A stretch of DNA of 64,000 bases from Gracilibacillus halotolerans (lineage in GTDB: Bacteria > Bacillota > Bacilli > Bacillales > Amphibacillaceae): assembly GCF_014206945.1 (NCBI RefSeq), contig NZ_JACHON010000001.1:555529-619528 (forward strand). Reading direction: 5' to 3'. Made by a program: the position numbers and the translations under genes. The notes under the pieces are model-generated. The model made no database searches, had not been told where the DNA came from, and saw nothing but the letters and a program-made list of their open reading frames with translations. Within the stretch, counting starts at the first letter, position 1. Every line of letters starts with the position of its first letter. Positions 37,198 to 46,195 of this stretch are shown here, one piece after another.

Positions 37198-38427
37198 TCA
37201 GTCTCCTTGATTAATAGGTTGTCTTTTTGCGATATTTTCTAACACAGTATAGTATAGAGTTATTTTTACTTTACCATTCTCTTCTCTTTCGTGCAAAACT
37301 TTTTCCTCTAATATTTCCGCATCCTTAGGCAAGTTTCTTAGGAGTTGAATTTGGGCTTGTTTTTTAGCAAATTCTCTAGCTTCCTCTACTGTACGTTTTT
37401 CTAATTTAGACTCTCTTTCATAATTCATTTCCTTTATCCAAGTTATAGGTAGCTTCCACTTCAGAAAATAAATATCTTTTTCTTCAATGTCTTGATGTAC
37501 GTCCTCAAAAGGAGTCGACAAGCTAAAAATCGGAATTTTCCACTTGAAAACTTTTACATAATTTCTTTTTTTGTATTCACCAGTAAGAGTGGAATAATTT
37601 TCTTCTAAAGGAATCTCAATTTCGCTTCTATACCATACCTTGGCAATTACTTCTCCTTTAGCAGAAGTAAGCGTGCGTTTCTTTTCTTCCTTTTTATCAT
37701 TCTCCTCATCATCCGTTTGCTCATTTTCTTCATTCCCCATTATTCCCGATATAAGCCTGTCCCCTTTTGCTACTACATCATTTGGTTTAACTAATGGTTG
37801 GCCGTTCTCTGCATATATATCAGCAATGACACCTTCCTTATTAGCAACGATATGAGCAGGGCCTAGCTCTTCCTCTTTTTCTACAATGGTTTTCTCCACA
37901 CCTTCTAAATGAAAGGCACTGCCTTGTTTATTTACTCCGATCCATAACAATTCTGGAATATCCTCTAATAATTGTTTCTGTATTTCTAAGGGAGAAGCAA
38001 CATTCCATTGAAAATTTCCTATCGTTACCCCATAGGTTTGTAGCTTGTCCGTCACTTTTTTTTCCATTTCATTATCTAATCCGACAATATCGATTCGCCA
38101 AATAACATTAGATAAAAAGAAAATGGAAAGAAAGGCTAAAAAAACACCTATCATAAAAGGCTTCTGTTTCGATAAGGATTGTAGTTGAAATGGTAAGCCG
38201 AATTTATTTTTGAAATATATTTTATAGATTGTTCTTCGTTTAAGCTGTCGTAACAAAGGTACGTCATTTTTTAAAATTCTACCTGTACACGTTTGTGAAT
38301 CTTGCTTGATAATGTCCCATGTTTTTATACCGTTTCTTGCACATAATTCAAAAAATCGTTCTGGATAATCCCCTTTTACTTTCACAACTACATAACCTGC
38401 TAACCAATTTTTTCGATTTCCTCTCAT
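37198..38427 (-). CDS. yqfD: Sporulation protein YqfD
   Basis: A 409-residue membrane protein. A cytoplasmic N-terminal part (about 1-90) precedes one membrane span (about 92-110, FMIGVFLAFLSIFFLSNVIW), and then a large outside domain containing a POTRA-like start (VDIVGLDNEMEKKV) and an acidic, lysine-rich insertion near residues 240-250. YqfD is a mother-cell protein of sporulation related to SpoIV-type engulfment proteins; its mechanism is unknown. It overlaps yqfC by 4 bases (ATGA). Confidence 0.92.
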   Translation of the reverse strand: MRGNRKNWLAGYVVVKVKGDYPERFFELCARNGIKTWDIIKQDSQTCTGRILKNDVPLLRQLKRRTIYKIYFKNKFGLPFQLQSLSKQKPFMIGVFLAFLSIFFLSNVIWRIDIVGLDNEMEKKVTDKLQTYGVTIGNFQWNVASPLEIQKQLLEDIPELLWIGVNKQGSAFHLEGVEKTIVEKEEELGPAHIVANKEGVIADIYAENGQPLVKPNDVVAKGDRLISGIMGNEENEQTDDEENDKKEEKKRTLTSAKGEVIAKVWYRSEIEIPLEENYSTLTGEYKKRNYVKVFKWKIPIFSLSTPFEDVHQDIEEKDIYFLKWKLPITWIKEMNYERESKLEKRTVEEAREFAKKQAQIQLLRNLPKDAEILEEKVLHEREENGKVKITLYYTVLENIAKRQPINQGD

Positions 38428-38735
38428 AGCCCCTCCTCTCCCTGATGCTTCGATTCTACTGGTTCATATCGTACATCAGAAATATCACCTTCTAATAAAA
38501 TTTCGTGTTCTAACATCATTTTTAGCACAAAATTTTTCCCTGTAATATGAACACGTCCTTGATAAACATCGAGAACTAGTTTGTCATTGGAAAACACGAC
38601 CAGTCCATCATGATTTTCAATATACGCGTGGATAGATCCTATTAAAGTAATTCGGGGGAGTTTTAATGTCACTTCGGAAGGAAGCTCAAATGATCGAGAA
38701 AACACCTCGATTATTTTCTTTTTTATTTTCTTCAC
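38424..38735 (-). CDS. yqfC: Sporulation protein YqfC (YabP/YqfC family)
   Basis: A 103-residue protein starts with GTG at 38735, placed 8 bases after AAGGAGGG. The YabP/YqfC fold is recognisable from ELPSEVTLKLPRITLIG and the IHAYIENHDGLVVFS repeat of beta strands. In B. subtilis it is a mother-cell gene transcribed by SigE with yqfD, and a SigE-like -10 lies just upstream. It overlaps yqfD. Confidence 0.92.
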   Translation of the reverse strand: MKKIKKKIIEVFSRSFELPSEVTLKLPRITLIGSIHAYIENHDGLVVFSNDKLVLDVYQGRVHITGKNFVLKMMLEHEILLEGDISDVRYEPVESKHQGEEGL

Positions 38736-38758
38736 TCCGCAACCCTCCTTATATGTTC

Positions 38759-38766
38759 ATTGTATG
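38759..38766 (-). promoter_or_regulatory. SigE-like -10 element before yqfC
   Basis: CATACAAT on the minus strand matches the SigE -10 consensus CATACANT. No good SigE -35 is found at the expected distance, so the call rests on the -10, its position 23 bases before the start codon, and known SigE control of yqfC in B. subtilis. Confidence 0.45.
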
Positions 38767-39045
38767 AGAATTCCGTTAATTAAGAACATAGAATTTCCTT
38801 TCCAAAAGAGAAAGCATAGGGTAAATATCTCTGTATTGGTGTGCAGTTACTGTATAGGTTAAACCTATGAATATGCCATATAAAAAAATTCGTTAATTTG
38901 TGTGGATGTAACGTTTTTAAGAGGATGGAATAGAGGGGTTGCTACTGATTAGTAGTTACTACAAGCTACGAATAAATAGAATTATTAAGTACCTTCGACA
39001 CTACGCATGCTGCTTTAGCTTGACATTCAACCGTTCTTTCTATAA
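38767..39045. other. Intergenic region between yqfC and the preceding gene without visible gene
   Basis: This stretch has no supported ORF. An imperfect palindrome around 38938-38960 (GTTGCTACT...AGTAGTTAC) is the only structure noticed. Confidence 0.5.
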
Positions 39046-39089
39046 TCAAAAAGAAACGGAACAAATTCATAAATGAATCGTTCCGTTTC
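39046..39089 (-). terminator. Terminator after the ETKQQ-repeat protein gene
   Basis: A long stem (39053-39070 with about 39072-39089) with few mismatches is followed on the minus strand by TTTTTGA. It ends the nfeD-floA unit. Confidence 0.87.
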
Positions 39090-39105
39090 TCTTATTAACA
39101 TCTAA

Positions 39106-39630
39106 TTAATTTACTCTGTTAGTTCGTTTGTTAGACAACGATTTAGGCGGAGCAAGAACTTCTGACATAATGATTGCTTCTCTTATACCACTTTTCGTTA
39201 AGGATTGCCTAATAGACATTGTTGATTTATCGTTAGTTGAGTTTCTAGTTCGTGATTTTAGCTGAATTGGTTGATCCTGTTTACTTTCACCTAAATCACT
39301 AATCGGCTGTGAGCTAGTAATATCCTTTTTCAGCATTTCCATTTGCTTATTAAATTGATCCTCAGCTCTTTCCATCTCCTGTGTAGAAGCCGTATATGTC
39401 TCTTGTTGCTTTGTTTCTTGTTGCTTTGTTTCTTGTTGCTTTGTTTCTTGTGATGTATTCATTGCCGTTCTTCTTGGTTCTGTGTTATTTATTGGGCGTT
39501 CTTGTTGATTTCTCCGTGATTGTGGAATCGGAGTTGGCGTCTCCATATTCTCATCTTTATTATTTTTGGAACCAATTAGTCCGAAAACTATTGCTAAGAT
39601 GGGAAATAATAGAGCGAAAATTCCTTCCAT
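39106..39630 (-). CDS. Membrane-anchored low-complexity protein downstream of floA
   Basis: A 174-residue protein. Residues 2-20 are a membrane span. The rest is hydrophilic and probably disordered, rich in Q, E, T and S, with three tandem ETKQQ units (about residues 62-76) and a coiled-coil stretch after them. The tail reads REAIIMSEVLAPPKSL. The start at 39630 follows AGAGGGTGA. It sits where B. subtilis has yqfB, but I cannot establish homology. Cotranscription 43 bases after floA suggests a link with the flotillin membrane domain, by inference only. Confidence 0.65.
   Translation of the reverse strand: MEGIFALLFPILAIVFGLIGSKNNKDENMETPTPIPQSRRNQQERPINNTEPRRTAMNTSQETKQQETKQQETKQQETYTASTQEMERAEDQFNKQMEMLKKDITSSQPISDLGESKQDQPIQLKSRTRNSTNDKSTMSIRQSLTKSGIREAIIMSEVLAPPKSLSNKRTNRVN
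39403..39447 (-). repeat. Three tandem 15-bp repeats inside the floA-linked gene
   Basis: Three identical 15-mers (TTGTTGCTTTGTTTC on the plus strand) in direct succession encode ETKQQ repeats. Exact identity at the DNA level suggests recent slippage expansion, and the number may vary among strains. Confidence 0.95.
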
Positions 39631-39672
39631 ATTAATCACCCTCTCTTTAGCGAGGTGCAATTTGCATTACTA

Positions 39673-40668
39673 TTAATTGTCTTCATCTTGTTCATCTTTA
39701 GATAACTTACTAATCGAATCACGCATATCAGTATCAGCATTGATATTCTGATATTGTAAATAATCCATTACACCCATTTTACCGGAGCGTAATGCTTCCG
39801 CTAATGCAAGTGGTACATCCGCTTCTGCTTCCACAACTTTCGCGCGCATCTCTTGTACTTTCGCAACCATTTCCTGCTCATGCGCTACAGCCATTGCACG
39901 ACGTTCTTCTGCCTTCGCCTGTGCAATATTTTTATCTGCTTCAGCTTGATCTGTTTGAAGAATTGCTCCAATGTTCTTACCGATATCCACGTCTGCAATA
40001 TCGATTGACAAGATTTCGAAAGCAGTCCCTGCGTCAAGTCCACGATTTAATACGTTATGTGAAATCGAATCTGGATTTTCTAAGACATCTTTATGATGTT
40101 CTGCACTACCGATTGTACTAACTACACCTTCACCAACACGGGCAATAACAGTTTCTTCACCCGCACCACCAACAAGGCGATCAATATTTGCTCGAACAGT
40201 TATTCTAGCCTTTGCTTTTACTTCAATACCATTCATAGAAATACCAGAAATAAATGGAGTTTCAATTACTTTTGGATTTACACTCATCTGAACTGCTTCT
40301 AATACATCACGACCAGCTAAGTCAATGGCCGCACATCTTTCAAAGCTTAATCCAATATTGGCACGTTGTGCAGCAATTAAAGCATTTACAACTCGATCAA
40401 CATTTCCACCTGCAAGAAAATGACTCTCTAATTGATTTGTTGTAACATCGATACCAGCTTTATGTGCTTTAATTAATGGATTAATAACTCGAGAAGGTAC
40501 TACCCTTCTTAAACGCATACCTACTAACGTAAAGATACTAACCCTAACACCCGCTGCTAATGCACTAATCCAGAGCATTACTGGGATAAACGTAAATAAT
40601 ATAGCTAGTGCAATAACGATTAGTCCGATAATAATAATCGGTACAATGAATTCTAATTCTGATTCCAT
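39673..40668 (-). CDS. floA: Flotillin-like protein FloA
   Basis: A 331-residue membrane scaffold with an N-terminal hydrophobic hairpin (about 8-45), a SPFH-like domain (about 60-230) and a coiled-coil region rich in AEA/EA repeats (about 235-290). FloA organises membrane microdomains in Bacillus. The tail is acidic (SKDEQDEDN). It starts MESELEF behind GGAGG. It lies 14 bases after the long NfeD gene, the conserved partner. Confidence 0.95.
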   Translation of the reverse strand: MESELEFIVPIIIIGLIVIALAILFTFIPVMLWISALAAGVRVSIFTLVGMRLRRVVPSRVINPLIKAHKAGIDVTTNQLESHFLAGGNVDRVVNALIAAQRANIGLSFERCAAIDLAGRDVLEAVQMSVNPKVIETPFISGISMNGIEVKAKARITVRANIDRLVGGAGEETVIARVGEGVVSTIGSAEHHKDVLENPDSISHNVLNRGLDAGTAFEILSIDIADVDIGKNIGAILQTDQAEADKNIAQAKAEERRAMAVAHEQEMVAKVQEMRAKVVEAEADVPLALAEALRSGKMGVMDYLQYQNINADTDMRDSISKLSKDEQDEDN

Positions 40669-40682
40669 TTTATTTCCTCCTT

Positions 40683-42005
40683 TTAGTCGTTTGCTTCACG
40701 AACTACTACCCGTGAACCTTCTGTTTTAACAATTTTGACATCAACATCGGCAGATATATAAGCACCCTCCGAAACAACATCTAATCGTTCACCATCAAAT
40801 ATGGCTGTACCCGCAGGTCGTAACGGGGTAACTGTTTTGCCTTCCTTTCCAATAAGATCTAAGCGATTCACATTGGATATATACCCGCCTTCCGTTGTTG
40901 TTGCTTCTCTCAAAATAACATGTCGAAAAATTCCTTTTTCCAATCCAATTGTTTTAAACAGGATAACGGAAACAATAATTGTTAAGACAAGTGCAATTGC
41001 AATACTCATCGACATATGGCCTACATCGTCTGTCGTCATGAAAAGTGATCCTACAATTGCACCTATCCCAATGAACCCTAAAATACCTCCAGGGGCAAAT
41101 ACTTCTATCACCAGAAGTATAATACCTACAACTAATAGAATAAGCGCTTCATAACCCGCTAGTCCGGCGACAAAGTGGCCATAAAAATAAAGTATGAGAG
41201 AAGCTAATCCAATAGATCCTGGCAATCCGAATCCTGGCGAATATAATTCTACCACCAGTCCAATACTTGCTAAGGAGAGCAAGATTGGCACAACAATAGG
41301 ATCCGTAAGAAAACGTGCAATACTCTCTGCTGCAGTCGTTTCCATTTCGACTATCTCAGCATTCGACAGTCCTAGTTGGTGCAACAACTCAGTACGATGT
41401 GGGACGATTCCTTCCGCATAATCTACTTCTACAGCACTACTAGCATCCAATGTTAATAATTTACCTTTATCAGCTCCGAAGTCTGGTAAATCAACTTCTG
41501 GATCAGCCATCGCTTCTGCATAGATTGGGTCTCGCTGTTTAGAAGTAGCAGCTCCTCTCATGGCAGCAATCCACGCTGATTGTGATTTATCGTCAGCAGC
41601 ATTACCGTCACCGGTTATCACTTGACTCGCTCCCATACTCGCCTGGGGTGTAAGGTAAATGTTATCTGTATTTAAAGCTATGTACGAACCGGCCGAGAGT
41701 GCTTTAACGGTGACAAAGGAAGTAGTCTCTGCGTCTAAATTTTGTAGGATTGCACCTATTTCAAGTGCAGCATCTACCCTACCACCTGGTGTATTGATTT
41801 CAAATATGATGTGGTCAGCATTAGCCTGAATTGCTTCGTCTGTACTTCTTCGTATAAATGCTTCCAATCCACGTTCAACATTATCTTCAATTGGTATGAT
41901 ATATACCAGCTTTCCATCGCCATTATCCTCTGCAACTATCTCATTCATAACCAATGATAGAAAAAGCAAAGGGACTAGCAAAAGAATCCGAAAGAAACGA
42001 GCCAA
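40683..42005 (-). CDS. Long NfeD protein (ClpP-like serine protease plus OB domain), YqeZ
   Basis: A 440-residue protein with a signal/anchor segment (about 1-22), an outside ClpP-class protease domain (about 30-230) with INTPGG and [11 protein letters not shown], four to five membrane spans (about 230-370) and a C-terminal OB-fold ([18 protein letters not shown]). The ClpP-like serine lies in SAGSY. I begin at the TTG at 42005 because GGGGGGGAG precedes it; the ATG 21 codons upstream lacks a site. It is the first gene of the nfeD-floA unit. Confidence 0.92.
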   Translation of the reverse strand: MARFFRILLLVPLLFLSLVMNEIVAEDNGDGKLVYIIPIEDNVERGLEAFIRRSTDEAIQANADHIIFEINTPGGRVDAALEIGAILQNLDAETTSFVTVKALSAGSYIALNTDNIYLTPQASMGASQVITGDGNAADDKSQSAWIAAMRGAATSKQRDPIYAEAMADPEVDLPDFGADKGKLLTLDASSAVEVDYAEGIVPHRTELLHQLGLSNAEIVEMETTAAESIARFLTDPIVVPILLSLASIGLVVELYSPGFGLPGSIGLASLILYFYGHFVAGLAGYEALILLVVGIILLVIEVFAPGGILGFIGIGAIVGSLFMTTDDVGHMSMSIAIALVLTIIVSVILFKTIGLEKGIFRHVILREATTTEGGYISNVNRLDLIGKEGKTVTPLRPAGTAIFDGERLDVVSEGAYISADVDVKIVKTEGSRVVVREAND

Positions 42006-42186
42006 TATCTCCCCCCCTTTTTTTATGTTATATTTGTTAATACGTATGGAATCGCAGCAAGGTTTCAAATTTTAGTGTAACACAATTTCATAAATAGCGC
42101 GAAAATATATCGGCTCTTTATTACTAGTTCTGTGCTCAACATAGTAAAATATAAATATATTATGAACATAGTTATTTCATATATGC

Positions 42187-42221
42187 AAAAATCCTTAACC
42201 ATTAAATGGTTAAGGATTTTA
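42187..42221 (-). terminator. Terminator of rpsU-yqeY
   Basis: A stem of about 16 bp with a tiny loop (42187-42220, ATCCTTAACCATT paired with AATGGTTAAGGAT) is followed on the minus strand by TTTTTGC. Confidence 0.9.
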
Positions 42222-42229
42222 TGTCAACA

Positions 42230-42676
42230 TTAAGATAAATGTTTTTGGACGAGTTGATTCACTTTATTTCCATCTGCCTTACCTTTTACTTTAGGCATCA
42301 ACGCGCCCATTACTTTACCCATGTCTTTTTTAGATTCAGCTTGCACTTCCTCTATCGTTTGCTGAACAATTTGCTCGAGTTCTTCATCAGAGAGTTGTTC
42401 AGGCATATATGCTTGTATAACTTCAATCTCTTCATGCAGCTTATCGACTAAATCTTGACGTCCAGCTTCTTCAAATTCCTGGAGGGAATCCTTACGCTGT
42501 TTTAGCTCTCTAGCTAGTACAGTTAATTCTTCATCTTCAGATAATGAATCTTTTTTAAATTTAATAGCTTCATTTTGGAAAGCTGCTTTTACCATTCGAA
42601 TGGTACCTAGCTTTAGCTTATCCTTATCCTTCATGGCTTGTTTCATGTCCAGATTTAACTGCTCTGTAACTGCCAT
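42230..42676 (-). CDS. yqeY: GatB/YqeY domain protein
   Basis: A 148-residue all-helical protein related to the C-terminal tRNA-binding tail of GatB. The pattern [20 protein letters not shown] and the closing [16 protein letters not shown] are typical. It may bind tRNA, but no activity is established. It follows rpsU by 15 bases, as in many Firmicutes. Confidence 0.94.
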   Translation of the reverse strand: MAVTEQLNLDMKQAMKDKDKLKLGTIRMVKAAFQNEAIKFKKDSLSEDEELTVLARELKQRKDSLQEFEEAGRQDLVDKLHEEIEVIQAYMPEQLSDEELEQIVQQTIEEVQAESKKDMGKVMGALMPKVKGKADGNKVNQLVQKHLS

Positions 42677-42691
42677 CAGACTACACCCTCT

Positions 42692-42868
42692 TTAAAATTT
42701 ACGCTTTCTAGCTGCATCAGATTTTTTCTTACGACGTACACTAGGTTTCTCATAAAATTCACGCTTACGGTATTCACTTAATGTACCAGATTTAGATACA
42801 CTACGTTTAAAGCGACGAAGAGCATCATCAAGAGACTCGTTTTTACGAACGCGAGTTGTGTTAGACAT
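42692..42868 (-). CDS. rpsU: 30S ribosomal protein S21
   Basis: A 58-residue very basic protein ([20 protein letters not shown] at the start, [11 protein letters not shown] at the end), the normal S21 size. It helps the small subunit select mRNA. The start follows GGAGGGAGGG; a longer upstream frame is noncoding. It has a near-consensus SigA promoter and an inverted repeat at its start site. Confidence 0.97.
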   Translation of the reverse strand: MSNTTRVRKNESLDDALRRFKRSVSKSGTLSEYRKREFYEKPSVRRKKKSDAARKRKF

Positions 42869-42911
42869 GCTAATTTCCCTCCCTCCGAAGCATAAGACCA
42901 AATTATGCTGC

Positions 42912-42931
42912 ATATGTATGATCACATATGT
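42912..42931. promoter_or_regulatory. Inverted repeat at the rpsU transcription start
   Basis: A perfect 7-bp repeat (CATATGT at 42912-42918, ACATATG at 42925-42931) has the centre ATGATC. It starts about 4 bases after the predicted start site, so it could be an operator or a 5' RNA hairpin. Confidence 0.6.
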
Positions 42932-42941
42932 CTATTTGCCA

Positions 42942-42969
42942 TTATAATATACGTTTTTTATGAGGTCAA
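42942..42969 (-). promoter_or_regulatory. SigA promoter of rpsU
   Basis: On the minus strand TTGACC (42969-42964) and TATAAT (42947-42942) are 16 bases apart, giving a start near 42935. Confidence 0.82.
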
Positions 42970-43084
42970 CTGTTTTTCTTTCCATATCGGCAAGCGATTA
43001 TGAATGTTTGAGATTCTTGGATAAAATCCATTTGCTCTATCTATGTAATCGATACATTCCATAATTTATTTTTAAAAATACGCA

Positions 43085-43142
43085 AAACAACAACATAGAA
43101 AACGACATATTGATAGATTTGTATCCAATGTTCGTTTTCTAT
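43085..43142 (-). terminator. Hairpin downstream of deoC and the glyoxalase remnant
   Basis: An 11-bp perfect stem (43095-43105 with 43132-43142) with a 26-base loop is followed on the minus strand by GTTGTTGTTTTG. The long loop and interrupted T run make it a moderate terminator. Confidence 0.55.
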
Positions 43143-43189
43143 ATCGCTTCACTTATATACTTATCTTTCTCCTAAATATTTCCCATTCG

Positions 43190-43318
43190 TTACTTTATTT
43201 TAGGATTAACACGAAGAATCGTTCCACAAGGATCCGAAATCCAAAAACCATCTGATTTTTCGTGTAACTCAATTTCATCTCTTCGATTGATTTGATTTTC
43301 AGCTAAATATGTGGCTGT
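43190..43318 (-). pseudogene. C-terminal fragment of a glyoxalase/VOC family gene
   Basis: One minus-strand frame encodes about 42 residues ending with a stop at 43190. They include RRDEIELHEKSDGFWISDP and CGTILRVNPK, the pattern of the last strands of a VOC (glyoxalase/bleomycin-resistance) domain. No start codon or N-terminal part exists: upstream, the frame enters the deoC coding region in another phase. The fragment starts right where deoC stops, indicating a deletion or insertion junction. It is almost surely nonfunctional. Confidence 0.7.
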
Positions 43319-43992
43319 TAATAGTCCGTTTTTGACTCTAAGCCGTTTAATATATCTACACCTGCACTGGCTCCAAGTCTAGATGCCCCTGCTTCTATCA
43401 TTTGTAAGGCATCATCTAAATTACGTACGCCTCCTGAAGCCTTAATTTGCAAATCACTCCCGACAACTCGATGCATTAATTGCACATCTTCTACTGTGGC
43501 ACCCCCACCTGCAAAACCAGTTGATGTTTTAACAAAATCAGCACCAGCTTCCTGGGACAGTTTACAAGCTATCTCTTTCTCTTCATTTGTTAATAATGTT
43601 GTTTCAATGATCACTTTAACAATAATATCCTTACCAGCTGCTTTCTTCACTTGTTCTATATCATTTTTTACATAGTCCGTGTTACCTGATTTCAATTGTC
43701 CAATAGCTATCACCATATCTATTTCATTTGCACCATTCTCAATTGCTTGTTTTGCTTCGAAAACTTTTGCCTCTGTTGTCGTAGCTCCTAAAGGAAAACC
43801 TATAACCGTACATACTTTTACTTCTGTACCTTGCAATTGTTCGCTCGCATACTTCACCCATGATGGATTGATACAAACGGAAGCAAATCGATATTCTTTT
43901 GCTTCTTTAAGTAATTGATCGATTTGTGATTTCGTAGTTTCTGGCTTTAATAATGTATGATCAATCATTTTTGCTATCTCTTGAGTATTCAT
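43318..43992 (-). CDS. deoC: Deoxyribose-phosphate aldolase
   Basis: A 224-residue TIM-barrel aldolase splits 2-deoxyribose-5-phosphate into glyceraldehyde-3-phosphate and acetaldehyde. [28 protein letters not shown] and VKTSTGF (Schiff-base lysine) are all present. The start follows GGAGGT at 43992. No nucleoside transport or phosphorylase gene accompanies it. B. subtilis keeps deoC elsewhere with nupC and pdp, and has yqeW between rpsU and mtaB, so the gene is displaced here. It follows the mtaB terminator and has no clear promoter. Confidence 0.95.
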   Translation of the reverse strand: MNTQEIAKMIDHTLLKPETTKSQIDQLLKEAKEYRFASVCINPSWVKYASEQLQGTEVKVCTVIGFPLGATTTEAKVFEAKQAIENGANEIDMVIAIGQLKSGNTDYVKNDIEQVKKAAGKDIIVKVIIETTLLTNEEKEIACKLSQEAGADFVKTSTGFAGGGATVEDVQLMHRVVGSDLQIKASGGVRNLDDALQMIEAGASRLGASAGVDILNGLESKTDY

Positions 43993-44040
43993 TAGCTTAC
44001 CTCCAAATATTTTTTTGCGAATAGCGTGGGGATTTAATAT

Positions 44041-44078
44041 AAAAAACCATAGTAACTCTCTTATAGAGCAACTATGGT
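44041..44078 (-). terminator. Terminator of the dnaK-mtaB operon
   Basis: A hairpin with outer stem 44046-44053/44071-44078 and inner CTCT/AGAG pairing is followed on the minus strand by six T. It ends the heat-shock operon between mtaB and deoC. Confidence 0.85.
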
Positions 44079-44086
44079 AATGGGTA

Positions 44087-45424
44087 CTAAATAGATAAAG
44101 CAGCGTCATCCATCACCCGTACAAAAACTCCTTCATTATAAGGGTACCCTGCTTTTGTTACTTTTACTCTTACAATTTGGCCTATTAAGTCCGATGATCC
44201 TTCAAATTTTACTTTCATATAATTATCTGAATAACCAACAAGAACATTAGGATTTTCTTCATCTAATGATTCTTCAGGTATGACTTCCAACACTTCATTT
44301 TCATAATTTTTTGCGTATGAAAGAGCTTGTTCATTAGATAAATCAATTAATTGCTGCACACGACGATTTTTCACCTCATCGTCTACCTGGTTATCCATTC
44401 GTGCTGCAGGTGTCCCTGTACGACGGGAGAATGGAAAAACATGTAGCTCAGAGAAACCAATTTCTTTTACAAAGTCCATTGTCTCCTGAAACTCTTCCTC
44501 TGTTTCACCTGGAAAGCCAACGATGACATCAGAAGTAATAGCAAGATTAGGAAAAATCTTCTTGATTTTATTCACTCTTTGTTTGTAAAATTCTGTAGAA
44601 TACTTACGTCTCATACGCTCTAAAACTGTATCCGAGCCAGATTGTAGAGGAATATGTAAATGTGGTACTATTTTTTCCGAAGAATTTAGAACATCAATTA
44701 CCTCATCTGTTATCTGGCTAGCTTCGATAGAGGAAATACGAATTCTTTTTAGCCCTCTTACGTTAGTTTCAAGTTCATGCAGTAATTGAGCGAAGTTATA
44801 ATCTTTCATATCTTCCCCATAACCCGCAGTATGAATTCCGGTCAGTACAATTTCTTTATATCCAGCATCCACTAACTGTTGCGCTTGCTTTAAGACGTTC
44901 TCTGGCTTACGAGAACGTAGCAAACCTCGCGACCATGGAATGATACAAAACGTACAGAAATTGTTACAACCTTCTTGAATTTTAAGCGATGCTCTCGTAC
45001 GATCCGAGAAATCTGGTACATCCATTTCTTCAAATACACGATTTTTCATTATATTCGAAACACCGTTAATTGGTAGTCGGTGTTCTAAATGTTCTTCAAT
45101 ATACGCAATCATCTTACCACGATCTTGGGTTCCTACAACAACATCAACACCTGGGATTTCCATAATCTCACCTGGTGAGGTCTGTGCATAGCAACCTGTA
45201 ACACAAATAACAGCATCGGGATTTTTCCTTACTGCTCTTCTGATCACTTGGCGACTTTTTTTGTCTCCCGTGTTCGTTACGGTACATGTATTAATAACAT
45301 ATACCTCTGCATGTTGATCGAAATCTACACGCTCGTATCCTTCTGATTTAAATCTATTCCATATACCTTCTGTTTCGTAATGGTTAACTTTACAACCTAA
45401 TGTATGAAAAGCCACTGTTGGCAT
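44087..45424 (-). CDS. mtaB: tRNA (t6A37) methylthiotransferase MtaB
   Basis: A 445-residue radical-SAM enzyme adds a methylthio group to t6A37 of tRNAs reading ANN codons. The UPF0004 N-terminal domain ([12 protein letters not shown], cysteine ligands also in NTCTV and VTGCYAQ) precedes the radical-SAM cluster CNNFCTFC and the C-terminal TRAM domain (about 380-440). The start follows GAGGTGA. It is separated from rsmE by 4 bases. B. subtilis name: YqeV. Confidence 0.95.
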   Translation of the reverse strand: MPTVAFHTLGCKVNHYETEGIWNRFKSEGYERVDFDQHAEVYVINTCTVTNTGDKKSRQVIRRAVRKNPDAVICVTGCYAQTSPGEIMEIPGVDVVVGTQDRGKMIAYIEEHLEHRLPINGVSNIMKNRVFEEMDVPDFSDRTRASLKIQEGCNNFCTFCIIPWSRGLLRSRKPENVLKQAQQLVDAGYKEIVLTGIHTAGYGEDMKDYNFAQLLHELETNVRGLKRIRISSIEASQITDEVIDVLNSSEKIVPHLHIPLQSGSDTVLERMRRKYSTEFYKQRVNKIKKIFPNLAITSDVIVGFPGETEEEFQETMDFVKEIGFSELHVFPFSRRTGTPAARMDNQVDDEVKNRRVQQLIDLSNEQALSYAKNYENEVLEVIPEESLDEENPNVLVGYSDNYMKVKFEGSSDLIGQIVRVKVTKAGYPYNEGVFVRVMDDAALSI

Positions 45425-45428
45425 TTCA

Positions 45429-46181
45429 TCACCTCATTTCTTCAAAGTAGTAGGATAAGCTTGCTAATGCATATAGAGGTGCTGTCTCTGTTCGTAATAT
45501 TCTAGGACCTAGGCGAATCGATTGAAATTCATGCGATCTCAAGTCTCTTGCCTCTTTTTCAGAAAAGCCGCCCTCTGGACCGATACATATAAGTATTTTA
45601 GCACCTGGGTTAATTGTTTGATAGACGGAATGAAGTGATACAGATGACAAATGCTTAGCCTCTTCTTCATATGCAAATAAACGGATATCAAATGTTTTAC
45701 TGTATTCAAGAAATTCCTCCCACCTATTCATCCACTGAACAGATGGGATAAAATTACGATGAGATTGTTCACTTGCTTCTTTTACTATCTTTTCCCAACG
45801 TGAAGTCTTTTTAACGAGTTTTCTCTCATCCCATTTTACTACTGATCTTTCTGCTTGAAAAGAGATGAACTGTTTCGCACCTAACTCCGTTCCTTTTTGG
45901 AGAATCCACTCCCATTTTTCCCCTTTAGGTACTCCTTGACCAATTGTTACATCCACGGGAAGTTCGGTATCGTAGTCAGGCCAACTATCAATCCTACATG
46001 TCACTGAATTGTCGTTAATATCTACTATGGTTGTGATTGCCGCTCCATCTTTTGGGTGCACAACAACAACTTGATTACCAATCTTCATTCTCATTACACG
46101 GACAATATGGTGGTAATCATCTTGTTTGATTGAGACAGTATCACCATTCCAATTCTCGTATGGGACAAAATATCGTTGCAT
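45429..46181 (-). CDS. rsmE: 16S rRNA (uracil(1498)-N3)-methyltransferase
   Basis: A 250-residue SPOUT-class enzyme methylates U1498 of 16S rRNA. The N-terminal PUA-like domain starts MQRYFVPYE. The SAM knot motif is ICIGPEGGFSEKEA, with LGPRILRTETAPLYAL following, both diagnostic. It lies in the dnaJ-prmA-rsmE-mtaB run, 14 bases after prmA. Confidence 0.95.
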   Translation of the reverse strand: MQRYFVPYENWNGDTVSIKQDDYHHIVRVMRMKIGNQVVVVHPKDGAAITTIVDINDNSVTCRIDSWPDYDTELPVDVTIGQGVPKGEKWEWILQKGTELGAKQFISFQAERSVVKWDERKLVKKTSRWEKIVKEASEQSHRNFIPSVQWMNRWEEFLEYSKTFDIRLFAYEEEAKHLSSVSLHSVYQTINPGAKILICIGPEGGFSEKEARDLRSHEFQSIRLGPRILRTETAPLYALASLSYYFEEMR

Positions 46182-46195
46182 TTACGTTCCTACTT

